Assembly: GCA_004802705.1 (NCBI GenBank)
Contig: SGPL01000194.1
Coordinates: 1-54,881 of the forward strand
Direction of reading: 5' to 3'
Source: Bondarzewia mesenterica
Lineage: Eukaryota > Basidiomycota > Agaricomycetes > Russulales > Bondarzewiaceae
DNA: 54,881 nucleotides
The notes beneath the pieces were generated by a model that worked only from the letters and a program-made list of their open reading frames with translations, was not told the DNA's origin and did not search any database. Positions 12,601 to 25,045 of the stretch are shown here, piece after piece (positions within the stretch are counted from its first letter, which is position 1; the number at the start of each line of letters is the position of its first letter). Both the position numbers and the translations under genes were made by a program.

Positions 12601-12959
12601 AAAATAATCCCAGATTCTCTTAGATTTCTTTTTAGTAGAGAAATTCAAAGTTCTTAAGTAAAGTCAAAGTCTCTTATAGATTTTAGCTAAGTCATAAATC
12701 TTAAGATTCTTATGACATCTCTTGAAGCTTTATTTTCATTCAGTCCAATTTTATTGTATGACTACTAGCTGCTCATCCTCCTGAACTGTAAATTTAGTTC
12801 TGCTCAGATCAATGTAGAAATATTTTTTTACAATCCTTTGTTCATCCAATACTAAAACACTACAATCTTGCTTCATAAGTATCTTCAGAATATCCCACAC
12901 ATCGAATGATAGGTATATTTTGAGAAAGTAAAAAAATCTGATATATACCTAAGTTGAAA

Positions 12960-14000
12960 AACTATTTTCACCACGATAATTCCTACTGCCCCTTCTATCC
13001 TTTCTTAGTAAGATTGTTCAAGAGTCATGTAATTTTTGAGAAGTTGTTGATAAATTATCAGTAAAAGTTTAAAAAGCTAGTGAAAGATCAAATCTTAGTG
13101 ATGTTCTTTGGCTCAGGTCAATCTTTTACTTTAGTTACTTTAATTAGGTTCATCTTGATGTTGTTTTAGCTAATGAGATGTTTAAAATAGGGTACTTTTA
13201 GCTTCTTAAAATTGCACTTTTCTAGTTTCAGAAATAAGTGGTTTCTTTGTAATACTTCTAAAACTTAATGAACTAGTTATTGATGTTCTTTTAAAGTTTT
13301 GGTAAAAATAAGAATATCATTCATATAGATGATAACCTTCCCTATCAGAATCAATTCTCTAAGAATTTAGTTCATCATAGGTTCAAATGTTGTAGGGCTA
13401 TTAATTAGTCTGAAGAATATGACTAATAGTTTAAATAATTCTCAGTTTATTAAAAAAGCTGCTTTTCACTCATCTCCTTCTTTTATTCAGATGTTATTAT
13501 AACCCTAACAGATATTTAGCTTTATGAAGAATTTTGCCCCTTTAAGCATATCAATGAGTTCAAAAATAAGAGAGAGAAGGTAACAATTTTTAATAGTTCT
13601 ACATTGGTTGAAATTTGCCATCCTTCTTTTTAACCAAAAAGAATAATGAAGTCATTAGAGACTTCAATAGTTGAATATATTCACTTTGAATATGTTTTTC
13701 TATAAATTCATCTAAATATTCTTGTTCTTCGTGCAACAAAAGGTATATTTAATTAAAAAAAAGGTTTTCAGTTTTTTTATCAACTTGATTGCATAATCTC
13801 GCTTCTTTTGAGAGAGCAGTTCATTAAAGTCTTCTTTAAAAAATATGTCAAAGAAGTCCTTATAAGGCCCTCTTAATATAGTCTTAAAGCTTGTTTATTT
13901 TTGCTTTTTATTAGCCTCAAATGCTATCTTGGCCACTTTAGATTTAATAGCATTTATTATATAGTGAGAATCTATGAATACAAAAAGGACATAATCTCCT
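12960..14000 (-). pseudogene. Ty3/gypsy reverse transcriptase relic
   Basis: Read on the minus strand, the order is EEQEYLDEFI (near 13740), LFFLVKKKDGKF (near 13640), the fingers/palm block ELIDMLKGAKFFIKLNI (near 13550), GYNNI-x-IKEGDE-x-KAAF (near 13480), FRLINSPTTFEPMMN (near 13400) and the catalytic box IIYMNDILIFTKTLKEH (about 13290-13335), then a thumb segment KLEKCNFKK. This is a Metaviridae RT. The catalytic YMDD is YMND, a G-to-A change, and many stops interrupt it. RNase H and integrase, which should follow below 12960, are not recognisable, so the element is truncated or rearranged there. Confidence 0.88.
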
Positions 14001-14099
14001 TCTTCTAATTGTTCTTCATCTAAAATATCTATAATTACTATTGCTTAATCACTTTTTACTTCTACGAATGTGTCATGATTACTATCATCATTATTTTTG

Positions 14100-14607
14100 A
14101 CTTCTCGAAGCATAGGCATTCTTTTAGCCTTCTGCTTCTGTTAAGTTATTCTTTTTTAAACCATACATTAGGTTAAGCATTATGTGAATTTAATTTTATT
14201 CATCTTCTAATCTATTTTAGGGTTATATAATAAAAGCTAAGATTTTTTGACTATCATCACTTTCCTCTCAAGATTTATGACAGCAAAAGTAGCTCATTCG
14301 ATATGATTATTTACTTTTATAATGAAGTCAATGATTTTTTTAATTGAATTATCAAAGTTTTTTGTGTCATCTACATTATAGACTATAATAGAGTTAATTG
14401 CCATATGTTGGGCAGATTTCCTTTCACAAATACATTATCAACATATGAGTCTATTGCTCTAAAATCTAATAAAGTGTTGACCATTACAACTGCCCTAGTG
14501 TCTACAATCTTGAGCTCTATCGTCATCTTTTTAAGCTTGTCTTCTTTTCTCACACTTTTGGTGTACTTAAGTACTACTTCTTTTGTCTTTACAATCAATG
14601 TTTAAGC
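14100..14607 (-). pseudogene. Ty3/gypsy aspartic protease relic
   Basis: A minus-strand frame (14598 down to 14383) reads a positively charged linker, then beta-rich sequence with VNTLLDFRAIDSYVD in place of the usual LLDSGATxxFI of retroviral-type aspartic proteases, then FVKGNLPNIW. It sits upstream of the gypsy RT in the same orientation and downstream (in the element's sense) of the gag at 17.6-19.0 kb. The mariner-like element is inserted just at its 5' edge. The catalytic DSG is altered to DFR. Confidence 0.6.
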
Positions 14608-14609
14608 TA

Positions 14610-14646
14610 AGATAGGGCTCATTCAGAGTTCATGACATCACGTGCA
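14610..14646 (+). repeat. Left TIR of the Tc1/mariner-like element
   Basis: About 36 bp, starting AGATAGGGCTC and ending at CACGTG. It matches the reverse complement of 17565-17601 with about three mismatches. Confidence 0.85.
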
Positions 14647-14889
14647 GTGACAGATGGCATGACAGTATGTGATATTAAGTGACCAGAGGTAATTAAGTCG
14701 TTATCGACACCGGTGGTAAGTGATCAGTAAGTATGAGTAGGTATGCAATGTGTATGTGATGAGGAGCTGTAGTAGATAGTAAGTACAATAAGATTAGGAG
14801 GTGATAGAATAACTATATCTGAACAGAGTAATAGTATAAAAACAAAAAAAGTTATCAGGAAAGTACTCAATGAATGTTTTTCTCTTCGA

Positions 14890-16870
14890 GCTCCTGCATT
14901 AAAGTGTTCGGAAGAGTGTGATGGCCTCGATATTGCTTAGCTGCCCATGCAGCCCATCTTCCATTAAGTCCCTTATAATAAGCATCCATAAAACATTGTG
15001 ATCTCATTGCAAACCTGAATGAGTAGAAGTGAGAGCACGAGAAGTTAGACTGAGATCCAAATCAGAGACCATCGAAAGTTAAACACACCTTCACATGCAA
15101 ATTAAAGGTACAGAGTCGAGCACCATCTTCATGTTCTCCTCAAGGTCAGCCTCCTTTGAGGATGAGGGGCATTCTCAGTACAGTCGCTTTGCCTAACCCC
15201 AGTACTGCTCAATGAAGTTTAGCTCACAGTGGAATTTTGGTAAAAAAACCACTTGAAAACCATGAGCTTTGCAATGGAGCTCGAGGAGTGACTCGACAGA
15301 TGTGAAGTCAGGTTGATTAAAAAGCAGCCATTGGCAGCAGCAGCGAGTTGCACCTAGGGGACATTTGAACTTTTTACATTCTGCCCGCAACTTCTCCCTC
15401 TCTCCGAGAAGCCCTCTCTCCAGAAGAATCTCTTGCATCACCTTGAAGTGTCCACCTCGACCATACAGAACATCTAAAGAAAAATATAGATCCTGTAGCT
15501 GACCATCAGAGTGCCTTGCCCCTAACATCTAGACCTTCTCCTTTAAGACTTTTCTGTTACAACTGTAAATAGGTTTCCCATCTTCACCCACCCTATTCCG
15601 AAGAACCCCCCAACCCTCCGCGGATTTCAGAGGCATTTTTCGAGTAGATAGTGCATTGTCTGCTCACTTCAAGTGCATCTTTGCATTGTCATAAATAAAG
15701 ACATGATTGTTGTGGGGGAAATATTTTGTGAGGAGGTCCATTGCAGTTGTTGTGGCTTGGCAAAAGACATCGACATTGGTGAAGTACCCGTCACAATTTG
15801 TTTTAGGTTTAAAAAAGACCCTCGCCTCTTCTTTTCCATCTAGTGAGCGAAGCCATCCATAATCCATAGATACAAAATTTAATACCATCAGTGATGCACC
15901 TTCACCTTTAGGTCTCAGAATGGCCTTTGCACCCTTCAGGACCCAGTAGATGTGGTGTCGGTCATTCACATTAAAAATCGACTCATCCTGTTTTCACCTC
16001 ATGGTTCAGCAATTTTGTGGTTGAGATTCATCTTCCCCCACCTGCTCAGTCCCATCTCAATTCTAATTATGTGCACTTCCATCTAGCTCAGCTATCTTGG
16101 GCAAGAAGATATTCTGTCAGTAGGTTGTGACATCACTTCTCTCATGACCATCAACATATTAACCATGCGGGCTCTTACTCCAGTGATAATCCATCATCTG
16201 CATCCATCACTTTGCAGTGGCAAGTGTGATCCCCTTTTTGAGTGAGTACCACTCCTTAATTTCTGGCCTGTTTACAAACCAAATGACATGCATGGCACTG
16301 ACATATTTTCCAACAGCGGCAAGGTGCTCATTGATCTCTTTTGTCAGATCATCGTTCTTCAACAGAGAGATGTTCCACTTTCCATATAGGTTGATTGGGA
16401 GGTCGCTGCAGTCTTTAAGAAATATGCGCGACCATGCACGGAGATTTTGGGCAAGGTAAGTACCTTTTGCGAACAGATTTGCGACCTGTAGTGATACTTT
16501 CATCTAGATTACATGTCATCGATCATTGGTATAGATGTGAAACAAGAGCCGCATCATGTTGAGATGAAGGTGGAGCAGCTCATCTCTCTTGAAAGGTCAG
16601 TGGCCAATTCCGGACCAGCAACGCGATTGAAGAATACTGTCCACATGCTTAAGAGCATCACGCATGGCTTCAATTGATAGGGATGGGATAAAATGGCCAC
16701 AGAGTAGATGTCTATGTATATTCAGTGCATTCTTTCCTCCCTGCGCTGTGTCCTGCTAATTCTCTTATTAAGCACTAGATACAGCCAAAGACTCAGAGGG
16801 AGCATAACGTACAGGCTCATGACTGCAAGGTGTCATCCCATTCAAAGTCAACCCTCAGACACATTCTAAG
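14890..16870 (-). pseudogene. DDE transposase of Tc1/mariner-like element
   Basis: Minus-strand translation is almost continuous. The N-terminal half holds KWNISLLKNDDLTKEINEHL (about 16380-16320), then WMQMMDYHWSKSPHG and YVDGHERSDV, a block typical of a fungal mariner-like family. The DDE core follows: FVSMDYGWLRS (first Asp, near 15865), HVFIYDNAKMHLK (second Asp, near 15695) and FLPKFHCELNFIEQYWG (Glu, 15193-15250). Between them are cysteine pairs (CCCQW near 15340). The enzyme would excise and paste its own element. About eight stops (several TAG or TGA at expected Gln/Arg) and at least one frame change make this copy inactive. The start is uncertain, because upstream minus-strand sequence to 17160 also stays partly open. 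Confidence 0.82.
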
Positions 16871-17564
16871 AGGCGCCCTCGATTACTTCATTCCTTGCCA
16901 TCAGAACTTCACAGGTATCACTCGTGACCTGTATTGGGTGCCCCCTGCTAACATATCCCTGCAGAGAAATACCTCCAGTTGCTGTCAGACCCGAGCAGCA
17001 TCATGCATGCTCCTCCAAATCTGATGGTAAGATTAGATCTGCACCGAGCAAAATACCCACCTGCCTGGGATGCTCTGTCAACTGCTCTATATTGGGCAGT
17101 GCCTCAGAGATTCTCGTCGAGAGCGCTGGATGATGCACGCGCTAGTCTCCTGTGACCGCTGGAATCTAAGGATGGTAAGCTGTTCAGTTTTTCTTTTATT
17201 TAAACTGAGTACTTACATTTTCCTTGCCAGCCCCAACTCTTTGTTTTTTCCTAGCATGCTGGCCAAGATTTACGATAGACGAAGTGACCGCCCACGTCCG
17301 CTTGCCCATCGAGAGCAGAGAGAGGAATATTTATCATTATTTACTAAGCAGTTAGATTTTTCTAAAAATAATCATCCGATATTTGCTGTTCAAACTTGAC
17401 TTGAGTGAGATCCTAAACAGAAATTTTAGTATCAGAGAAATTCATTAAATGCTTTAAAGATGAGTTCTTTGGTGGCTGATTTTTTATTTGTGCTGCTCAG
17501 AAAGTTGAATTCATGAATGTAACACCCTTCACCAGCCATACAGGTGTAGGCGTGACATTGCCCC

Positions 17565-17601
17565 CTCACGTGATGTCATGGACTATGAACGAGCCCTATC
17601 T
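17565..17601 (-). repeat. Right TIR of the Tc1/mariner-like element
   Basis: Inverted partner of 14610-14646; reads CACGTGATGTCATG inward and GAGCCCTATCT at the edge, followed by TA. Confidence 0.85.
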
Positions 17602-17603
17602 TA

Positions 17604-18965
17604 TAAAGAATTTAATTTTAAAATTATATACAAATATGTCTAAATCTGTGCTTTGTTCATCTGCATCTGAGAGAATAGAGAATTAATTTCTAGAAGTTGA
17701 CTTATACTATTTAGTCACTTTTATCTTAAAAATCCTTTGAGGAGCCTTCAATAAACTCCTTCTATTTGCCTTCATTTTTTTTTTCTTTAAGAACAAGAGT
17801 CCAAATATTATTTTAGTTCATCTCATTAAAGTTAATTTATAATCAATAGTCATGCATAATATAACTGGGCCTCTGACATTTATAGCAAATGATCAAGCAG
17901 CACTGTTTTATTGTGTCTACTTTTATTGGCTCATTAACTCTTTTTTTTAGTCTAGTAATAGGTATATCCTTTATCCAGGAGTTTTTTCCTTTGCCTACTG
18001 CTATCTTTGACATAGTCCTTTGTGATAGTATAAGGTTTGATCAATGTGGTTGACTTTTTTTTTTTAAATCTAGCCACTATGAGCCCTTCCCTACATCTCA
18101 TTCTCTTTATAATAAATGTTGTGTGTAATAGTCTTTATTATCTAATCAGTTAAATTTTCTGATTCTTCTCCTGTGATTATAATTTTTCTCATAAGAGGCT
18201 GATTAAGCCACTGTCTAAAGAATTCAATATTTACCTCCTTATTATATCCTATATTTGTCATCAGTATTCTAAATTCTATAATGAATTCATCCACTCAGTG
18301 ACTTTTTTGCTTTATTGGGGACATTTTAAGTTTAACATTCACATCTATAATGATTATCAAAAAGGCATTCTCTACCTTTTTTTTTAAACTGCTTTTAATC
18401 ATCTGCCATATATGTAGTCTCATTTGACCACATTTCTCTTAGTATTGAGTTGCTGTAAATCTCTCATCAATCTATAGCTACCTCTTTATTTATGTAAGAG
18501 AGTGTGAAGATAATTTTGGTTTTAACTTCAGCAAACTCCTTTAATTTCAACATGAATGTGAGTTTGCACATGAGCAAGAACTTTTTTGGTGTCCTTGATA
18601 TTTTTATTGAATAGCTCAGGCTTTATTATTTTAGTGTAATCTAAGGAATCATCTACTACTACTGCTCCTGTGCTTGTTAATATATTTAAATTTTGTGAGG
18701 GCAAGAGAAATGAACTGTATGCAGGTATAAAGGATGCTTATAATAAAACTCCTTCATTGTATCTCTTTTAAAATTAGAGAGCTGATAAATTAGTAAAGAC
18801 AGTGCAGATAAAGAGGAAAGGTAACTATGTGAAAGACTGGCCATTGAGGAGTGATAGGAGGTTTTGGAAGGTGTTTGATATAATAGAAGAGATGGTACAT
18901 ATCTTGAGATTAAGTTTGACCTTAATTGAGATTGAACTTGATGGTGTGGTGTTTGAGGTAAATAA
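17604..18965 (-). pseudogene. Ty3/gypsy gag relic
   Basis: Minus-strand fragments read CGQMRLHIWQMIKSSLKKKV and, after a short gap, VDEFIIEFRILMTNIGYNKE (about 18300-18245), then FFRQWLNQPLMRKII. The pattern T/VADEFIIEF...GYN....LI..F...L....L is the classic retrotransposon gag domain of agaric gypsy elements. It lies upstream of the protease and RT relics in the same orientation; removing the mariner-like element joins them, although stops and frame changes remain. No cysteine knuckle is intact. Confidence 0.68.
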
Positions 18966-21900
18966 TTAAGAAACTTCTCTTATTATATTATAAACAGCTA
19001 GATAGAGCAACCTAGTATTTGACTGTATATAGCTCTACTGCATGCTTTTACAACTACTAAGCTTAATTATAGTACAAGAAAGACCAAATATAATATGAAA
19101 AAGACTAAATAAAATATAAATTAAAAAAGCATAGTTTTAATAGGTGCTTCAGGTTGAATTGACTATCACACTCTAGATTAAGATGCCTGAATGCCACCTA
19201 TTTAAAGGTTGATACTAACTATTCACTTCTTTTAGGGTTTTTGAAGGGTTTATTTCCCTAGTCTCCACAAATCGAACGTAAATAAAAAGTACTACTATAA
19301 TTGTATGTATAGTATGTATTCATATATTATAGATTATAATGTAAATTTGTAGTGATGTGACATAGCTTACATCAAAACTTATAAAATATAGACAAGGGTA
19401 TATCTAAAAATAAAAAACATTTTGAGGGATTGACAGTACATATAATAATCTCTATAAAGCTCTATGCTCATAAGCAGTAGCAAATTCTTAAGTTAACATA
19501 TTATAATACAAAGAGAATTATAAGTATAAGACTTATCTATAATGAATTCCCAAGTGCTAAAAGTAGAAAATCTACAGGTGATGTAGTGCAGTATAAATAC
19601 ATAAATATACTTAGAGCAGGTCTAATGAACCCTACTTACTGAGTAGTGTGTTCATGATCAGTCAACCAACTCAGTATATCTATAAGCTAGGCTGAATATT
19701 AATAAGTCAAGCGTGAGTAAGCTAATAAAGCTAGTCATGTGACTGATCATGTGCCACATTACATGACTATTTATAAATATGCATTTAGGCCTCAATTTAG
19801 CTTAGTTTAGATCAGTTGGCAACTAGTAGATTTTTAAATACCAAGTCTGGCCCCTTATTTGAGTTTGCAAAGTTTAGTCTTTCTTTATTGTAAGGCAATA
19901 TATTACAAAGCTAGTTAATCCCTTTGTAATATAAATAACAAATTAAATAAATAAAAAAACATAGACATTACAGCCATCATCTTTTATATAATCAAGTTCT
20001 GATTATGCACTCTTATGAGACTATCAATATCTATCTTACATGTTTGAACATTAGATTTGCTTACATCAAAATCAATATTGATGATAATAATGATTTTATT
20101 ATTAGAATTTATAGTGATAATATTAATACTTTCATTATCTATAAATATATCAAAATTGATATTCAGAGGGCTCAAAGGAATAAATGCTATCATAATAAAT
20201 TAAGTGGCTATAGTAATAGGGCATCTGTACAAGCAATGAATGTATAAAACACCTAAATTACTCATTTTATCTTTAACATTTATGTCTAGTTCAACATCTT
20301 CAAAATTATCACTTATAAGACATTCAGGCAAAGTAAGTTCACTATTCTTACTGACATCAGTCTCACCATTAAGAGAAGAATTCACTGAGCCATTAAAAAA
20401 AGACTTATATTGCTTTATTATCACTAAAAAGTCATTTTTATTGACATTGAATGCATTATGTTTAGATGAGTCTTTCTTTAGAGACCCTATAATTGAAGTT
20501 ATATTAAAGTGTAAGATCTCACTGATAGTATTAGTTGCTTTATGATCTTTATAGTATCGAGTATCTGAATATCAGAGTTATAGTTAAAATTATTATAATA
20601 CACAATAGTGGACTATGTGGAGATTCAGTTTTCATTATTAAGAAGCAAGACAGATTATGAAAAAAAACATAGTTGATGCCTAGTGAAAAGATATAAGATA
20701 GAGATAAGTAGTAGAGGTAGTAGATAAATAGATGCAGCATGAGAGTTGTAGAGATAGTGTCAAAAATGTATATGACAGAGTTTATAACCTATTAAAATTT
20801 GTATATTACTATATAAGTATCTTATTTTATTTGTAGAGTAATAGAAAAATGACTATATTGTACATTTACATGAGTACTTTGTTTGATAGATAGTAAGTGT
20901 GTTATCATACTTTAAAATTATTTAGAACTCTAATATTATCTTAGTGTGCACTTGTGCCATTGCTTAAACAAAGAGCTTGAGCTTCAAGCAAACAATCAAA
21001 GACTGTCTAAAATCTTCAAATAAATTTCAAATGCATAAGCAAAAGTCTGTTTAAGAATCACTCAATATTTAAACTCATTAAGTAAAGTCAAGACTATAGC
21101 TAACTAGACTAAAAGCACTTAAAAATATGAGATAATTGAGATATACAATGAATATATATATAATATATGTTATATAGCTCAACTACTATCACTGTTCACT
21201 ATATTAAGACTTATATGCCTCTTTATTTTCTAAAATCCTCAATTCAGCACATTTTAACTCTACTCAGGTTAAATTAAGTATTACTTCTCATTGGTCAATC
21301 ATTTCAGCATATATAATTTATCCTCCCTCATTATTCCTCTCTTCACTAATGCATCAGCTACTTCTCCTCACTTGAGCCTATAAATTATATTATCACTACC
21401 TGATATCTTTCTGATTTCTACTCTATCATCTTTTTGTTTACTATAATTACTCTTTAAATTGCCTCATTATTTACACATGAGTATCTTCTTATTTACTATA
21501 ATTTTAATCTCAAGTTCTTGTGAGTGAAGATGAAGAGTTTACTGATAGATAGATGGATAGAAAAGATTATATAATAGTAAGTCCTTATATTTTTATATAC
21601 ATTGTGATAGTTTTTTTTACTGTAGATAATTATTGTGAATTATTATCACTAGCTAGTCATAGAAGGAACTAAAGAAGATGTTAAAGAGAGAGACTAAAAA
21701 AGCAGATTCAGAGTAGAAGAGATCAAAGTTAGTGAGTTGTTAATTTATCTCATCAATTTCATATAATAGCATTAGATGCATAGAATTTATAAGTAGTTAA
21801 TTAATGTATCAAGTTTAGCATGCACACATAGATTTAAAAGCTCATCATCTTCATCAACAATAATCTTAAAGTCTCATTAGACTTGTGTTTTTCATTTGTC

Positions 21901-24600
21901 TATTATTTTTATCATTTGATCTATCATTTATCTCATTGAGTGTTTATTTTGCCTCTTTATTATACTACATCTTTTTTTTTTTTTAATTCATTTCTATCTA
22001 TCATATGTACAACATTCTTCTCTTATAAAAAGCTAAAGGTGGAATTCTGCACATCATTTGTTCTTTGATTGTTTTAATTATGCTTTTTACTTAACTTTTT
22101 CCCCTTTTATTTTTAAATTATTATTTAAATTTCTCTTTAAATATAGCCTCATACCCTTTTATTCCTTTTGTTCCTTTATACTACTTATATTTTTGATATT
22201 TTTATTTATTTACATGCATAGATAAAACTTGCAGACAGCACTTAGAATTATTTTACTTATATTTTTAACTTTTTTTTTAATTTAATTTTTTAAATATAAT
22301 TTATTGTAGTTTTACTTAGAACTTATATGTTTGATAACTTTAATTTAATTTGGTCCATTGGCGTATAGCATATAAGGACAAGTAGACTTAGTTCATAATC
22401 AATTAGCTCTACATCCTCATTTCTGATCACTCAGTGGAGCTCTGATTTGATTTTAAATTTAAGAGTTATACTACCTTTAAAGCTATATATATTTTGCCTT
22501 ATGATATTATGGTGATATTATGTGATATTATACTGATGTCATAGAGGTGTGAATTTATGAAGTAGAGTGGAGCAGACTGCTCTAAAGATTATTAAAATAC
22601 ATAATATAGTATAAAGATGCCTAAAAAAGGTAATGTATTGTTGCTTTTGTGTAGAATTTATTTATTTCTCTTTGTATCTATATAGTCTCTTCTTAAAAAC
22701 TTAAAAGAAGGGAGATTCTCACTTGAGTAATATAGAACTTCTTTGGGCTTCAATTACTTTACTTAACTTAAGTTATCACTTTTTTTCTCAGCTATTTGCA
22801 GGATTTTCAATCGTGAAGAGTGCATTTAAAGAAGTTTTTCACCTCTCTTTTTATTAATTATTGATATAGTGCTATTAAGGTTCTAGTCTCTATTTTGATT
22901 CATCTTAAAGCTATTTCAATAAGAATAAAAAATCTTGCTCATTTAATTATAATCATTTTCTAAAAGTAATAGCTTTCACTTGACTTTATTTTCTTAATAG
23001 GGAATCTTTATTTTTAAAGACTTTTATGCTGCACATTTTTTACTCCTCTAATTTATATTTATAATATCTTTAAAAATATGCTTTATAATTCTTATGACTT
23101 TATGACCTCATAATTATTAAATTCTGTTGCATCAACTTTAATTCATTGCTTTGATTTGTTCTCTTAATTAATTATTAGTCTTGCTCTTACTTGAAGTTTT
23201 TTTTAATCTAGAAGAACTCTTGTCGGCTATTGTTTATAGGTGTATTTTTTACTTGATCAAATTTAAAGCTTGATATTTTATCATGAGCTTATTTAAACTT
23301 TACAAAAGAGAGCTAAGGACAATTTGATCATGCATTAAATCAAAATTAGCTTGTGTGAAGAAGCTTAAGATATAAGGCATATTTATGGATTTGAAGTGAG
23401 GCTTTACAGATATTGCAAATAAAAAATGGGATAACCTTCTTAAAGTTAAAAATCTGACTAGAAAGCAGAAAGCTAGAGATGCAGACTTTTGCCATCTCTG
23501 ATAGCATTTTTATTAAAAATTGTAATAGTGTTTCACACAATGATGCTCTTGATATTCAACAACACTTTTTTTTTAATACTTATAAGAACTGCTCCATCTT
23601 GATCTGTCTTTGAGATTAATAACTAATAAGTTATCTTTTAAAGATGATAAAGAATTCCCTTTTAATAATGAATGATTAAGCTGCTCTGAGAAAAAAAAAA
23701 AAACTTAAATCAATCTAGGCAGAGAAGACTTTGCTGTTATTTTAATTAGTTTTTTATTTTGTGTTTTTATTACATCACATTTTTTTTTACTCTTGATAAC
23801 CTTTTTAGCAAAACCCTCTTTTTATATGATAGTGTGAGCAGTAATAAAAGTCAGAGAAAATAGTAACTAGCATACTTCAGTTGTATAGTTGTAAATAAAT
23901 GAATGAGGAAGATAATACAAAGAGCATTAGGTATTTATACAATGAAAAATAGTTAACAGTTACAATATTATAATAGAGCCCCTTCAGTCACAATACTTTA
24001 ATTCATTAGAGAAATATGATGGAAAATAGCTTTTAGCAATTGAACTTAGTAGACAAAAGCAGATCAATATTGAGATTTTGAATGATGAAGCTAGCTAATC
24101 TGAAGCAATATTATAAGTAAAACCTTATTATATAGAGCATGCTAATAATAATTAGACAGAATGAAGCTCTCTATTCTCATGAACAGTGCTGAACTATAAA
24201 TATTGCAATGGATGAGGAGATGGATTTTAGAACCTATTTAAGTATTGATAGATAATAGAATTTGCAGCCTTGACTTAAGGTACTGCTCCTACAACTCTTA
24301 CTTGAATACTATTGATAATAAATTTGATTGTTAGAACTAGCTTATAGTGAAGCAATATTGATACATTAATTGAAAGTGATATAAAAGCTAAAATATAGCA
24401 TTATTATTATTGCTCCCAATTAGTGTTTGAGTATCAAGCTCAGCCAGCTCATCGCTCTACTTTCTATTTTAACATTATCTTTTCATTTTATATTGATTAT
24501 TTGCAAATGCATTGACCTTTGAGGGTATTGTTTTTTTTATGTCCTATTTATCCTCACTGAGTAATAAATTGAATTATAAACTTATACTTAATTAATATAA
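18966..24600. other. AT-rich decayed DNA, no confident gene
   Basis: CpG is nearly absent and stops are dense in all frames. Two overlapping open stretches at 19984-20545 (both strands) are the only ones above 60 codons with mixed composition. The minus one (20424 down to 19984, with a break) has an acidic N-terminal part, LTLPECLISDNFEDVELDIN, but I do not recognise it. I see no RNA gene or repeat array here apart from the LTR-like block at 19.6-20.0 kb. Confidence 0.4.
19620..19985 (+). repeat. LTR-like block (TATA, hairpin, A-rich tail)
   Basis: There is a TATA-like box (CTATTTATAAATATG near 19768), a perfect 9-bp inverted repeat (ATTACAAAG...CTTTGTAAT, about 19911-19940) and a downstream A-rich run (AAATAAATAAAAAAA near 19950). 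These are features of an LTR R/U5 region, and the gypsy gag starts to its left on the other strand. No partner copy was found, so the assignment is weak. Confidence 0.25.
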
Positions 24601-24612
24601 AAAGATAAAAAG

Positions 24613-25045
24613 ATAAAATATTATTGCTTTTATTGGTTAATTTAGAGGTAAAGTAAAAAAAGAATGATATTAATATTAGGTGAGCTAATTTAAAAAATGA
24701 GGCCTAAAAGGAATAATATTAATATTTATCTATAGATTGAAGATATATATAATGCAAGGAGCAATATTAATATTTATTGGCTAATTCAAAGATATATTAT
24801 AAAATAGCAATATTATTAGTTAGCAGCTGCTTTGGTATAATAGAAAAAGATAGCAATGTTGTATTTTTTTTTTGGCTTTTTTAGAGATACAGTTTACAGC
24901 AGTAATATTATCACTTGATAGCTACTTAGGAAGTATGAAAGTAAAAGCAATATTGTTATTTATCAGCTTTTCCTGTCGTACAGTCTGGAGCAGTAATATG
25001 CACTTTAATAATTGTATGAGTAAGTAAAGCCTATATAAATAGCCC
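24613..25045 (+). repeat. Degenerate tandem array, about 47-bp period, ending at a TATA-like box
   Basis: The word GCAATATTATTA or a close variant (GCARTATTR, GCAGTAATATT) recurs near 24618, 24663, 24711, 24761, 24807, 24853, 24899, 24947 and 24990. The spacings are 43-50 bp. Neighbouring units also share CAGCT and a GTATA/TATAA segment. The array stops just before CTATATAAATAG (about 25033-25044). The organisation looks like an enhancer-type U3 array in front of a promoter. Confidence 0.5.

Larger units (their letters stand above)
14610..17601 (-). mobile_element. Tc1/mariner-like DNA transposon, 2.99 kb, with TIRs and TA duplication
   Basis: The two ends are inverted copies: AGATAGGGCTCATTCAGAGT at 14610 and, reversed, AGATAGGGCTCGTTCATAGT at 17601. 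The match continues through CATGACATCACGTG for about 36 bp. A TA dinucleotide flanks each side (14608-14609 and 17602-17603), as for Tc1/mariner insertions. The element splits a gypsy gag/protease relic, so it is younger than the gypsy decay. It is also clearly GC-richer than its flanks. It encodes a single DDE transposase on the minus strand. Confidence 0.88.
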
